The notes beneath the pieces are model-generated. The model saw only the letters and a list, made by a program, of their open reading frames with translations, did no database searches and was not told where the DNA came from. This document shows positions 25,681 to 33,758 of a stretch of 64,000 nt of DNA, piece after piece. Origin of the DNA: JACCZX01 sp038216465 (GTDB lineage: Bacteria > Pseudomonadota > Gammaproteobacteria > Burkholderiales > Burkholderiaceae_F); contig JBBQQC010000005.1 of NCBI GenBank assembly GCA_038216465.1, forward strand, positions 61,685 through 125,684. Direction: 5' to 3'. Positions within the stretch are counted from its first letter, which is position 1. Every line of letters starts with the position of its first letter. A program made the translations under genes and the position numbers.

Positions 25681-27230
25681 GACCCAGCTCCACTCTTTCC
25701 GCTCACGGCGGTCCAACGGCGCTCCGATAGTTTGACGTCTAAATCGACGAGGCATGTCGTAAACGCACGTGTCATTCCAACGATCTGAAACTCGAACGCA
25801 TCAAACCGGCAATCAAGGAACTGACTCTTTTCTTGTTCCTCCTCGTGCGCGATCGCTACAGAAAGAAAATAAGTACCCGGCACGATTGGAATGGCAGCTG
25901 TAAAACTACACTCGTAAGCAGTACCCGCTGACGAAGGTGGCAGAGCAGTTCCGTGCAAGCCCGCTTTTGTCGCAAAAATCTCGACGCCGCGTGAATTGGA
26001 GATGATAAAGCCGTACCCAACCCTAGAATGGACGTCTGCGTTAAAACGGACCCTGAAGTAAAACTCATAACTTGAATGAACCTCGACCAGCCGCGTGCTG
26101 ACACCTTGCATGTCACGCAAACCGATTTCGACTATCTCTGCTTCCCGGCTGCCGTAACGCACTTCGCGGGCAGACCCTGGTTCAGCCGATGAACTGCCGT
26201 CGTCGGTCCCACGCGCCGAAACATTTGGCTTCGCATCAGAGTCGGAACCTACCTTGGCCGAAGGCAACGAGCCCGTGAGACTTTCGTGAGCCTGGCTCAT
26301 TACGTCCACGGGCCCCACAGTTTCCGACAGGATCTCGGCTGCGGGCGTCGCTGATTTGTGGACAAGCCGGTTTTGATACTCCGCGCCGTGAACCTCGTTA
26401 ACACCTTCAAACAGCAGTCGATGATATCGACGCGCTACGGCCCGCGGCATTCCGGACGTGAATATCTTTCCGTTCTCCAAGACCAGAGCCTGCGAGCAAA
26501 ACTGGACGACGGTGCCGGTGTCGTGGGTGACGAATAAGATCGTTGTACCCATCTCCCGCAGCTGCTCCAACCGCCTAAAGCACTTCTTTTGGAAGCTCGC
26601 ATCTCCCACCGACAAGGCTTCATCAACGATGAGCAAATCTGGCTCGACCGCTGTCTGAACCGCAAACGCCAGTCGCAACATCATGCCGGAACTGTATGTC
26701 TTGACAGGCTGATCGATGAAGTCGCCTATATCAGCAAAGGCGGCGATTTCGTCGAACTTACGGTTGACCGTTTTTTCGTCCAGTCCGAGCAACGTGGCAT
26801 TCAGTCGTACGTTCTCGTCCCCCGTGAAATCGGGAGAAAACCCGCTGCCTAGCTCAAGCAAAGCCGCCACCTTGCCGCGTACTGCAACTGCACCCGACGT
26901 CGGCGTGAGTGTGCCGGCAATTATTTGAAGCAGCGTGCTTTTTCCAGCTCCATTGCGCCCGAGAATTCCGAGAGCTTCACCGCGCTTAAGTTGCAACGAA
27001 ACGTCGCGCAGAGCCCAGAACTCTTTGTAATAAGGACGCGATCTACGCATCGAAAGTGGCAGCAGCGCGGTTTGCAGGCGCGGCACGATCGACTGCTTTA
27101 GTCGATCTTGCGGTCGCTCGTAGATTTCGTACCGTTTCGAAACGTTCTCAACCGACAAAACCGTCTCGGACGAAGGAGATTCGTCGGCAACAGAACGCTC
27201 GATGGCGAGTTCGTCAGAAGAGTTCTGCAC
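25665..27230 (-). CDS. wzt: Polysaccharide export ABC transporter ATPase with C-terminal glycan-recognition domain (Wzt)
   Basis: This 521-residue protein powers export of lipid-linked polysaccharide with Wzm. The ATPase has Walker A GRNGAGKST (about residues 88-97), the signature YSSGMMLRLAFA (near 180) and Walker B DLLIVDEALSVGD. A long linker follows. From about residue 355 there is a beta-rich Wzt_C-type domain (VEIGLRDMQGVSTRLVE, YGFIISNSRGVEIFATK, VPGTYFLSVAIAHE). In E. coli O8/O9a and related systems this domain binds the modified non-reducing end of the chain. The GTG at 27230 is preceded by a GAGG ribosome site. Its permease partner is 11 kb away on the other strand. Confidence 0.94.
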   Translation of the reverse strand: MQNSSDELAIERSVADESPSSETVLSVENVSKRYEIYERPQDRLKQSIVPRLQTALLPLSMRRSRPYYKEFWALRDVSLQLKRGEALGILGRNGAGKSTLLQIIAGTLTPTSGAVAVRGKVAALLELGSGFSPDFTGDENVRLNATLLGLDEKTVNRKFDEIAAFADIGDFIDQPVKTYSSGMMLRLAFAVQTAVEPDLLIVDEALSVGDASFQKKCFRRLEQLREMGTTILFVTHDTGTVVQFCSQALVLENGKIFTSGMPRAVARRYHRLLFEGVNEVHGAEYQNRLVHKSATPAAEILSETVGPVDVMSQAHESLTGSLPSAKVGSDSDAKPNVSARGTDDGSSSAEPGSAREVRYGSREAEIVEIGLRDMQGVSTRLVEVHSSYEFYFRVRFNADVHSRVGYGFIISNSRGVEIFATKAGLHGTALPPSSAGTAYECSFTAAIPIVPGTYFLSVAIAHEEEQEKSQFLDCRFDAFEFQIVGMTRAFTTCLVDLDVKLSERRWTAVSGKSGAGSWELQ

Positions 27231-27248
27231 GCAGTTGCCTCAATTCGG

Positions 27249-28199
27249 TCAGCGCTTGCCAGTGCTAGCAGCGCGGCCCCGCATGCAAGTATCCCAGTCG
27301 CTCGGCTGCTGGATTTCGACCAGACCGGCGTCGCGAAACCAACCTTTCACCTCCTCGGGCGCATGCAGCCAATGATAGGCGGGCGAGTATCCGTCAAATG
27401 TGTCAAGAATGTCGTATTCGACACCCAGGCCATGCCTCGGAAACGGGAAAGCACGCTGGAGCGCGGCCACCAGCGGATGTTCGAGGCGCGCTTCTGCCCA
27501 CGGTACGAACCAGCGGCACCATGCGTAATACGCCTTGTCTGGAAGCTTGTTGACGAACGGTACCCAATGTGCTCGGGTGATATAAGCGTCACTACGCGGG
27601 TAGACCCATATCGCGATCACTCCGCCCGGCGCGAGCAGTGGCACGAGGCTATCGAAATACCGTCGCGTATTGGGCGTATGGTGAAGAACGCCGATTGAGA
27701 AAATAACGTCGAACGTACCGGGACGAAAGGGCAGCGCACCTATGTCAGCTTGCGCGATCCATACATTCGGCCGCTTCCCCAAATTCCGCTGCGCCGCCTC
27801 GACCGCGTAACTTAGATCGACACCAACGACATCGCCGCCCCAGCGGCTGGCGACATCGGCATACCGACCCGCGCCAACGCCCGCGTCGAGAATCAACCTG
27901 CCTTTCAGGAACTCCGGGGTAAATCCGGTTTTCGCAACAAACTCATGCTCCGACGGACGATCGTCGCGATAGATATCGAGTTGTGTCTGATCGTGGACAT
28001 TCCACTCGAAGCTGAATGACTTGACGTACTGATCGCTTTCGACGAAACGCGATACGCCGTTGACGATCGGAAAACACCGGCCGTCCGAGCTCACATAAGC
28101 GTCGCCTTCCAATGTCAATGCGGCGCCAGTTTTCGGGTCGCGCAGATATTCATGCACACGTTGCGCAGCCGTCCGAACTGTTGACGTATCTGACAACAC
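27249..28199 (-). CDS. SAM methyltransferase with N-terminal Trm112-like segment
   Basis: The product has 316 residues. The first ~50 (YLRDPKTGAALTLEGDAYV, GRCFPIVNGVSRFV) resemble the Trm112/YcaR-like domain often placed before methyltransferases. LILDAGVGAGRYADVAS (near residue 102) is the SAM loop. VIFSIGVLHHTPNTRRYFDSL and LAPGGVIAIWVYP are motifs IV-VI. The GTG start at 28199 shares one base with the upstream stop (TAGTG). A role in glycan methylation or chain termination fits its place just before wzt, but is inferred. Confidence 0.84.
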   Translation of the reverse strand: MLSDTSTVRTAAQRVHEYLRDPKTGAALTLEGDAYVSSDGRCFPIVNGVSRFVESDQYVKSFSFEWNVHDQTQLDIYRDDRPSEHEFVAKTGFTPEFLKGRLILDAGVGAGRYADVASRWGGDVVGVDLSYAVEAAQRNLGKRPNVWIAQADIGALPFRPGTFDVIFSIGVLHHTPNTRRYFDSLVPLLAPGGVIAIWVYPRSDAYITRAHWVPFVNKLPDKAYYAWCRWFVPWAEARLEHPLVAALQRAFPFPRHGLGVEYDILDTFDGYSPAYHWLHAPEEVKGWFRDAGLVEIQQPSDWDTCMRGRAASTGKR

Positions 28200-30320
28200 T
28201 AAGCAGCCGTGGCTTGAATTGGCTCAGGCATGTTTTCTTTAGTCTCGGCGCCGTTTTCAAGGACGTCGAGATAACGCTGTGCCATCGCGCGGCGCGAAAA
28301 CGAATTACGCATATACGCGGCGCCGTTGGCGCCGAACCTGGTGCGCAGGTCATGATCTTCGAGCAATTCAATACAGCGCCTTGCAAAGCCGTCGATGTTG
28401 TCGCGCTCAACCAGGTAACCCGTTTGGCCATCGATCATGCAATCCGAAACGCCTCCCACATTTGGCGCAACAACCGGAATACCCACCGTTTGCGCCTCCA
28501 TCACTACGTTCGGCATTCCTTCGAAGCTAGAGGTCAACAGCAACACGGAAGAAATCTGCATCAACTGCGGCACATCATCGCGCCGTCCCAAGAGCAGGAG
28601 TGATGTCCGCAAGTTCAATTCATCGATTCGCCGTCGCATCGCTTGCTCAAATGGTCCCACGCCGGCCACAAACGCGCGTGTAGTAGGCACGCGCGCGACC
28701 ACCGCAGCAAAGGCTTCCACGAACAGAATGGGACGCTTTTCTTCGTTAAGGCGAAACACGCCAAGGATCACCGGCGTTTCAGGTGCAACCCCCAACTGTT
28801 GGCGCAGCTTCAGCAGGGAGTCCGGACCCTCAGGAGTTAGCGCCTCAGAATCAATAGCGTTGGGAGCAAGCTTGACCCGGGACTCATCCACACCGATCCA
28901 TCGTGCGTAGTCTGCATTCGCTGCGCGCGAATTGCCGGTCAGCAGAACACTCGGCGACTTCGAAAGCAATGCGTATAGCGGTTGAAACCAGTCATTGGCG
29001 AGGTACGAAAACCGACTTGGGTTGTAGTTGCGAAACGATAGAACGATTTGCGGGACGGATGCCAACAATCCCGCGGTCGCGGCAATCAAGTTGCACGAGT
29101 CGAGTTGGGCAAAGACAACCCGAGGCTTCAGTCGTTCAAACAGCTCGACCAGATCGCGCAGCTGTTGACCGAAAGGGTTCTCCATGCCGGCCGCGGCATC
29201 TCCCGCGATCATCCGCTCGAGCTTGGAATGCACGACAGCGATCATTTCCTGCTCGCCCACTTCGGTTTGAGCCAGCTCAGTCAACTTGACACCATCGCTC
29301 GCGAGCAAAGGAAGGTAGTGCCTGTTATCGCCTTCGAGCGGAAACTGTGTGACGAAGTCGACGTTGTGCCCCATCCGCTTCAGTTCGCCCGCGAGGTAGC
29401 ACCACTGGCGCTCCGCTCCGCCCGGCGGTAATGCATGCGTCAACACGACGACCTTATCTCCACGCCTCAGAGGTGTATGTTCTGGACTATTCGTACTCGC
29501 AGCTATCGCGGCTTGAAGTTCGATCAGGAAAGGGCGTGGATGCTGAAAGACGACCGGTGTAATAGGCCTCGACAAGAACTGTAGCCGCGGTTCTGTACGA
29601 GAATTTCGCTCGACCATCCATACAGACTTTGGTCGGCCCTTCCGGTTGGTCGACGAGAAGTACACCAATCCGCCCTTGGCCGAGTAGCGTCCCGCACCGG
29701 TTAACCGAATGTCGGCCAGCGAGACTGGAATCGGGGGCAGCTGTCGAATGCCTTCGAACAACGCGAAACGGTCGGATACATCCTCCTCGGTCGAGGCTAT
29801 GTCGGTGAGCGGGCCAGCAATCCACATTTTTCCTTGTTCCGGTTTCGCGCGCACGAACATCAATCGCCCAAATGCGAGTCTCAGCAGACCAAGCAAATTC
29901 ATGCTTGCGCGCCAGATCGTTGGTCTGCGCAACGCGATCGTCACCACGTCACCATTGCCGCGGTAAGGATGCGGCAGTACTACTCGCGCAAGACCCAGCC
30001 GACGAAGCGCGTTTAGTTCGGACCAACCTGTAGCTGCAACCAAGCTGCTATTCGTCAGCAATAGCGTTGCACCTTTGATGGCATTCCGGGGATCGGTTTC
30101 GCATCTGCCCAGGGTGAACGCTGTCCAGGAGTTCGGCTGTTCCAATATCGGGCGCAGATCGGGCGATGCCACAACGTGCTGCCAGAGATCCGGGCATGCA
30201 GCAATCATCCGCACCACGTCTGATGTCGAAACTGGAATGCGAGGACTCGCTGTGCTCGATATATCAGCTTCAGCGACTGCGAGCACGCCATCTGCGATTT
30301 TCCAAACCTGTACCAGCGGC
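28199..30320 (-). repeat. Duplicated GT4 coding segment, copy B (fused behind AsnB)
   Basis: This is the counterpart of 21869-23995, in the same orientation and about 4.2 kb away. Similarity runs from LVQVWKIADGV at the start to the C-terminal SFSRRAMAQRYL. The entire paralogue, not just its catalytic domain, is attached to the amidotransferase. Confidence 0.8.
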
Positions 30321-32191
30321 GAAATTGACGGCTCAGTTGTCCGCGAGTCAGCACTGCGCGACAAGTCTGCAGGCGAAGGATCAGAGGACGCGATCTGCGC
30401 AGGATGGTGGCGCAGCCACGACTCCAGCATTGTGAGCGCCCATACCTGATACGTAACGAAGCCGCTGGGGCTTTGCTGCCTCTGCATGAAACGGGCAATC
30501 GCGTCACGGCCTAAGGCGGCCGCCAGATGGCTGTCAGAGCTCTCGAGCAGACTCGACGCCGCTTTTAGCAACTCGTTCTGGCCCCAACGTGACATCGGAA
30601 GCCCGAAGCCCTTCTTAGGCAAATCGACAAGGTTGCGCGGGAAGTGGCGATACGCAATTTCGCGCAACACAAGCTTGCCTCGCGCGCCGTTGTACAGAAC
30701 CTGTTGCGGCAAGCGTTCTGCAAAGCGTGCAAGTTCAATACTCAGAAACGGCGTGCGCACTTCAAGTGAGTGCTGCATGCTCATGCGGTCGACCTTCGGC
30801 AGCACAGCACCCGGCATGTAGTTCTCGACATCTGTCTGCCGCAAGCGACAGAACAGCGGAACGTCAGCGCGATTGACCTCGCTACGCAACCGCGTCAGGT
30901 GTTCGTTGGCGCCTGCCGGCACGGAGCCCAGCAGCTCTCTGATGTGCTCTTCTACCGAAACCAGGATGCGGTTCGAGTAATACGCATCGCCAGGTCGCCA
31001 CGCCGCTTGCGGTCGACGTGACTCGTCGATGGTCGCAAAGTAGCGGTCGTAGCCGGCAAACATCTCGTCGCCACCGTCACCGGAAAGCGCCACCGTCACC
31101 GTTTCGCGCGCGAAAGCGGACAACAAATAAGTGGGAAGACACGAGCTGTCGGCATTTGGCTCGTCGAGCACTCGGCCCATATTCAGAAGGAAATCGCTGG
31201 TATTGGGAGCGATGATCTTGTCGTGATGCTCGGTGCCGAGGTGCTCGGCAAATGCTCGGGCGACTTCATGCTCGCTTTCGGCTGCACCCTGAAACCCGAT
31301 CGAAAACGTTTTCAGCGGTACATCGAGACGGCGGCGAATCAGTGCGCAGACCGTCGATGAGTCGACGCCTCCAGACAGAAACGCTCCGAGCGGTACATCG
31401 GAAACCAAGCGGCGGCGCAGGCTTCGTACCAGAATCTCCTCAAGCTCGTCCGCCATTTCTTCAACGGACCGATGATCGAAACCTGTGCTTCCGGGACGGA
31501 ACGCGAAGTACCTGCCGATCTTCGGAGCCTGGCCCGGATAAGCGATCAGCCAGTGCCCTGGTGGCAGCTTGCGGATGCTGCTGTAGATCGTTCGTGGCGC
31601 GCCGATGTATTGAAACATCAGTAACTCTGCGACGGCGTCAAGACTGACTTGGAGACCAACGTTCGGCACCGCTTCAAGCGCCTGCAGCTCGGAGGCGAAC
31701 GCCAGAGCGCCGCCGGCAAGTTCAGCGTAGTAAAGCGGCTTTTCTCCGAACGCATCGCGCGCAAGAATCAGTTGGCCCGACTCTCGATCGAAAGCCGCCA
31801 ACGCAAACATGCCATCGAGTCTCGCCAGCGCGTCCACACCCCATAGCGCGAGCGCATGCAACAGCACTTCGGTATCGGTGCGTCCACGGAACGCTATACC
31901 GCACGCTTGCAGTTGGGCGCGAAGTTCCTCAAAGTTGTAGATCTCACCGTTGTAACTGATCACCCACCGCCCGCTTGCATCGAGCATCGGCTGATGGCCT
32001 GCGGCGGACGTATCAATAATCGACAGCCGGCGATGTCCGAGTGAACAACGTCCTTCGGAGTCATGCCAGATTCCCTCGTCGTCAGGGCCACGGTGCGCGA
32101 TGCTATGCGTCATGCGCCGGAGCACGGCATCGCGAGCTCCAACCTCGGGAACGGCTCGTTGCACTGAAAACAACCCCGCAATTCCGCACAT
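28199..32191 (-). CDS. asnB: Fusion of asparagine-synthase-like amidotransferase and module-bearing GT4 glycosyltransferase
   Basis: One uninterrupted frame encodes 1330 residues. Residues 1 to ~600 are a complete class II glutamine amidotransferase/asparagine synthase: MCGIAGLFS with nucleophile Cys2, AHRGPDDEGIW, YNGEIYN, the ATP pyrophosphatase loop LSGGVDSSTV (near 270) and VALSGDGGDEMFAGYDRYF. A Ser/Asp-rich linker follows at ~600-625. The remaining ~700 residues match the neighbouring GT4 protein throughout: an unrecognised region, the module near 804-860, and a GT4 domain from ~912 with PPGGAERQW and SFEGMPNVVMEAQ. AsnB relatives in O-antigen loci amidate uronic acids. Joining that to a glycosyltransferase suggests coupled transfer and amidation, an inference. 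Confidence 0.88.
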   Translation of the reverse strand: MCGIAGLFSVQRAVPEVGARDAVLRRMTHSIAHRGPDDEGIWHDSEGRCSLGHRRLSIIDTSAAGHQPMLDASGRWVISYNGEIYNFEELRAQLQACGIAFRGRTDTEVLLHALALWGVDALARLDGMFALAAFDRESGQLILARDAFGEKPLYYAELAGGALAFASELQALEAVPNVGLQVSLDAVAELLMFQYIGAPRTIYSSIRKLPPGHWLIAYPGQAPKIGRYFAFRPGSTGFDHRSVEEMADELEEILVRSLRRRLVSDVPLGAFLSGGVDSSTVCALIRRRLDVPLKTFSIGFQGAAESEHEVARAFAEHLGTEHHDKIIAPNTSDFLLNMGRVLDEPNADSSCLPTYLLSAFARETVTVALSGDGGDEMFAGYDRYFATIDESRRPQAAWRPGDAYYSNRILVSVEEHIRELLGSVPAGANEHLTRLRSEVNRADVPLFCRLRQTDVENYMPGAVLPKVDRMSMQHSLEVRTPFLSIELARFAERLPQQVLYNGARGKLVLREIAYRHFPRNLVDLPKKGFGLPMSRWGQNELLKAASSLLESSDSHLAAALGRDAIARFMQRQQSPSGFVTYQVWALTMLESWLRHHPAQIASSDPSPADLSRSADSRTTEPSISPLVQVWKIADGVLAVAEADISSTASPRIPVSTSDVVRMIAACPDLWQHVVASPDLRPILEQPNSWTAFTLGRCETDPRNAIKGATLLLTNSSLVAATGWSELNALRRLGLARVVLPHPYRGNGDVVTIALRRPTIWRASMNLLGLLRLAFGRLMFVRAKPEQGKMWIAGPLTDIASTEEDVSDRFALFEGIRQLPPIPVSLADIRLTGAGRYSAKGGLVYFSSTNRKGRPKSVWMVERNSRTEPRLQFLSRPITPVVFQHPRPFLIELQAAIAASTNSPEHTPLRRGDKVVVLTHALPPGGAERQWCYLAGELKRMGHNVDFVTQFPLEGDNRHYLPLLASDGVKLTELAQTEVGEQEMIAVVHSKLERMIAGDAAAGMENPFGQQLRDLVELFERLKPRVVFAQLDSCNLIAATAGLLASVPQIVLSFRNYNPSRFSYLANDWFQPLYALLSKSPSVLLTGNSRAANADYARWIGVDESRVKLAPNAIDSEALTPEGPDSLLKLRQQLGVAPETPVILGVFRLNEEKRPILFVEAFAAVVARVPTTRAFVAGVGPFEQAMRRRIDELNLRTSLLLLGRRDDVPQLMQISSVLLLTSSFEGMPNVVMEAQTVGIPVVAPNVGGVSDCMIDGQTGYLVERDNIDGFARRCIELLEDHDLRTRFGANGAAYMRNSFSRRAMAQRYLDVLENGAETKENMPEPIQATAA
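29610..29790 (-). other. Recurrent module, copy 4 (in the AsnB-GT4 fusion)
   Basis: Encodes FALFEGIRQLPPIPV, IRLTGAGRYSAKGGLVYF and a closing SVWMV. It is closest to copy 3. The tryptophan after the R-Y-S triad is replaced by lysine here, so that position is not invariant. Confidence 0.68.
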
Positions 32192-32193
32192 AT

Positions 32194-32667
32194 CTAGGTG
32201 TCCGACCCCGGTGCCCCACTCTTGCGCTCAGATGGGAACACAGAGCGGCGCGTCTCCCTGACTGTATAGCTTCGGCCGTTTGATCGGGGGTCGCTGTTGT
32301 CGGACGTGGTGAAGAACAAGTGCGTGCCCCAATGCGAAAATCGTCCGCCGCCCAGCGTGCGCATTTGATCATGCGGCGCGTGGGCCGGGCCCAATGGCCG
32401 GCCGTCCTCGAACAGCAACAAGGACGAGGAACTCTCCAGATCCGACAGAAGGTACGAAGGCAAAGGCGCGTAAAAGCAATGGCCTTGTTCTGGACCAAAG
32501 CCGCTGACAGTACCGGCGTACGGCCGGCGCGCGAGCGCACGAAACACACGAAGAAAAGGGGGAGCGGGGATGCGCCGCGTCAGGATCAAGAAAATTCCAA
32601 CCCCGACCAGATAGACGCTGACCAGTACGACACCAATGGGATCCCGCCACCGGCGGGTCTCAGACAA
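32194..32667 (-). CDS. Small single-span membrane protein consisting mainly of the GRFSHW module
   Basis: The product is about 157 residues from a TTG at 32667 that overlaps the preceding stop by eight bases; no ATG start is available outside the upstream gene. A hydrophobic segment (VVLVSVYLVGVGIFLIL) occupies residues ~12-29. A short basic stretch follows, then the full module: FGPEQGHCFYAPL, LLLFEDGRPLGPAHAPHD, GGGRFSHWGTHLFFTTSDN and SNGRSY. There is no catalytic domain. As the stand-alone form it is the best reference for the module's limits. A membrane-anchored adaptor or binding protein is a guess; I do not recognise the gene. Confidence 0.75.
   Translation of the reverse strand: MSETRRWRDPIGVVLVSVYLVGVGIFLILTRRIPAPPFLRVFRALARRPYAGTVSGFGPEQGHCFYAPLPSYLLSDLESSSSLLLFEDGRPLGPAHAPHDQMRTLGGGRFSHWGTHLFFTTSDNSDPRSNGRSYTVRETRRSVFPSERKSGAPGSDT
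32260..32510 (-). other. Recurrent module, copy 5 (stand-alone)
   Basis: Encodes FGPEQGHC, LFEDGRPLGPAHAPHD, GGGRFSHWGTHLFF and SNGRSY, about 84 residues after a membrane anchor. It is closest to copy 2. Compared with copy 1 it shares the L-G-P-A-H motif and the N-G-R-x-Y ending. Confidence 0.78.
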
Positions 32668-33757
32668 GTTGGTCAAGAAGATGTCTCCAATCGGAAAGGT
32701 AGCGGTCAATATGAAACACTTCAAGCGCCTTGGCTCGCCCCGCCGCGCCGATGCGCCGTACCGCCTCTGGATTGCGTGTCAGAAAGGAAAGCTGCGATCT
32801 CAACTCGTCGGCATCATCGGCGAAAAAACCGTTCACGCCATTTTCAATGAAGCGGTCGACGTCGTGATTGCGAGCGCTGACGGTGACCAGCCCGCACATC
32901 ATCGACTCGCCTCGCGCACGTGGCATCGGTGAACGAAGTGTCGGATTGAAATATACGGAATAGCGGCGCAGTTCATCGACGTAGCGGCGGAATTTCGCTA
33001 ACGCGTAGGCGTTATTCGCATGAGGCGGTTCAGGCTCTGGAACCTGCAGTGTTGAAGGGCGCAAATCGCTATGGCCGGCGAAGACTTGCTGATGGAGAAA
33101 GTATCCCCGGTAATGCGGACGCGAGAGTACCAGCGGGCCGAGCGGTGACAGGATGCCACGCTCGTACGTTGCCGGCGGAAAGTCCTTCGGGTCGAAACCA
33201 TGCCATATCACGCTCGATCGGCGGAACTGCCACTCGGCCTGTGCCTGATGCGAGTTGCAGACGACGTGAATGTCTCCCACGTAGTCGACCAGGCGCTGCC
33301 GCTCGGTTTCGATCGGCTGCATAAGATCCGAGCCCGAATAATCAAAGTTGTACTGCCCGTAAAACTGCGGCGTGCCATGGCAAATAGCAACCTTGGGCAG
33401 ATCAATCTGCTCGCGGAACAGCTTGAATGCAGCGGCCCACTCCGCGCCTATGACCCCGTTCGTATTTTCGGGCGCCAGGACGTTCTCGTCGAAGTGCAGA
33501 ATCGCCAGGTCGTAGTCGCGCGTATCGATTTCCTCGAACGCGCGAAACTTCGCATTGCGCGGCAGCGGACGTTGCCCATAGTCCCAGTGCTCGGTGATTA
33601 CGCTGCCCGTTCCGGTCACCATGGTTACGTCGATCGGCAGCTTCCAGAGCTCGTACTGGTGTGGGACATGCCAGCGATAGGTCAGGACGCGCAGCCGCGC
33701 GCGCCGGTCTGAATGCCGGCGCATTGCGAGCAGCAACCGCCTCAAGCGTGACAGCAC
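32660..33757 (-). CDS. Glycosyltransferase, GT-B fold
   Basis: The product has 365 residues from a GTG at 33757 that follows the rfbB stop by one base. DLAILHFDENVLAPE and PKVAICHGTPQFYGQYNFDY belong to the N-terminal Rossmann half. SSVIWHGFDPKDFPP is the hinge-like W-H-G-F-D-P motif of GT4 enzymes. PRARGESMMCGLVTVSARNHDVDRFIENGVNGFF is the donor-binding region. This is a retaining-type GT-B glycosyltransferase probably acting on the O-chain. Donor and acceptor are not evident, although dTDP-rhamnose is plausible given the adjoining rfbB. Confidence 0.82.
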   Translation of the reverse strand: MLSRLRRLLLAMRRHSDRRARLRVLTYRWHVPHQYELWKLPIDVTMVTGTGSVITEHWDYGQRPLPRNAKFRAFEEIDTRDYDLAILHFDENVLAPENTNGVIGAEWAAAFKLFREQIDLPKVAICHGTPQFYGQYNFDYSGSDLMQPIETERQRLVDYVGDIHVVCNSHQAQAEWQFRRSSVIWHGFDPKDFPPATYERGILSPLGPLVLSRPHYRGYFLHQQVFAGHSDLRPSTLQVPEPEPPHANNAYALAKFRRYVDELRRYSVYFNPTLRSPMPRARGESMMCGLVTVSARNHDVDRFIENGVNGFFADDADELRSQLSFLTRNPEAVRRIGAAGRAKALEVFHIDRYLSDWRHLLDQLV

Positions 33758-33758
33758 G

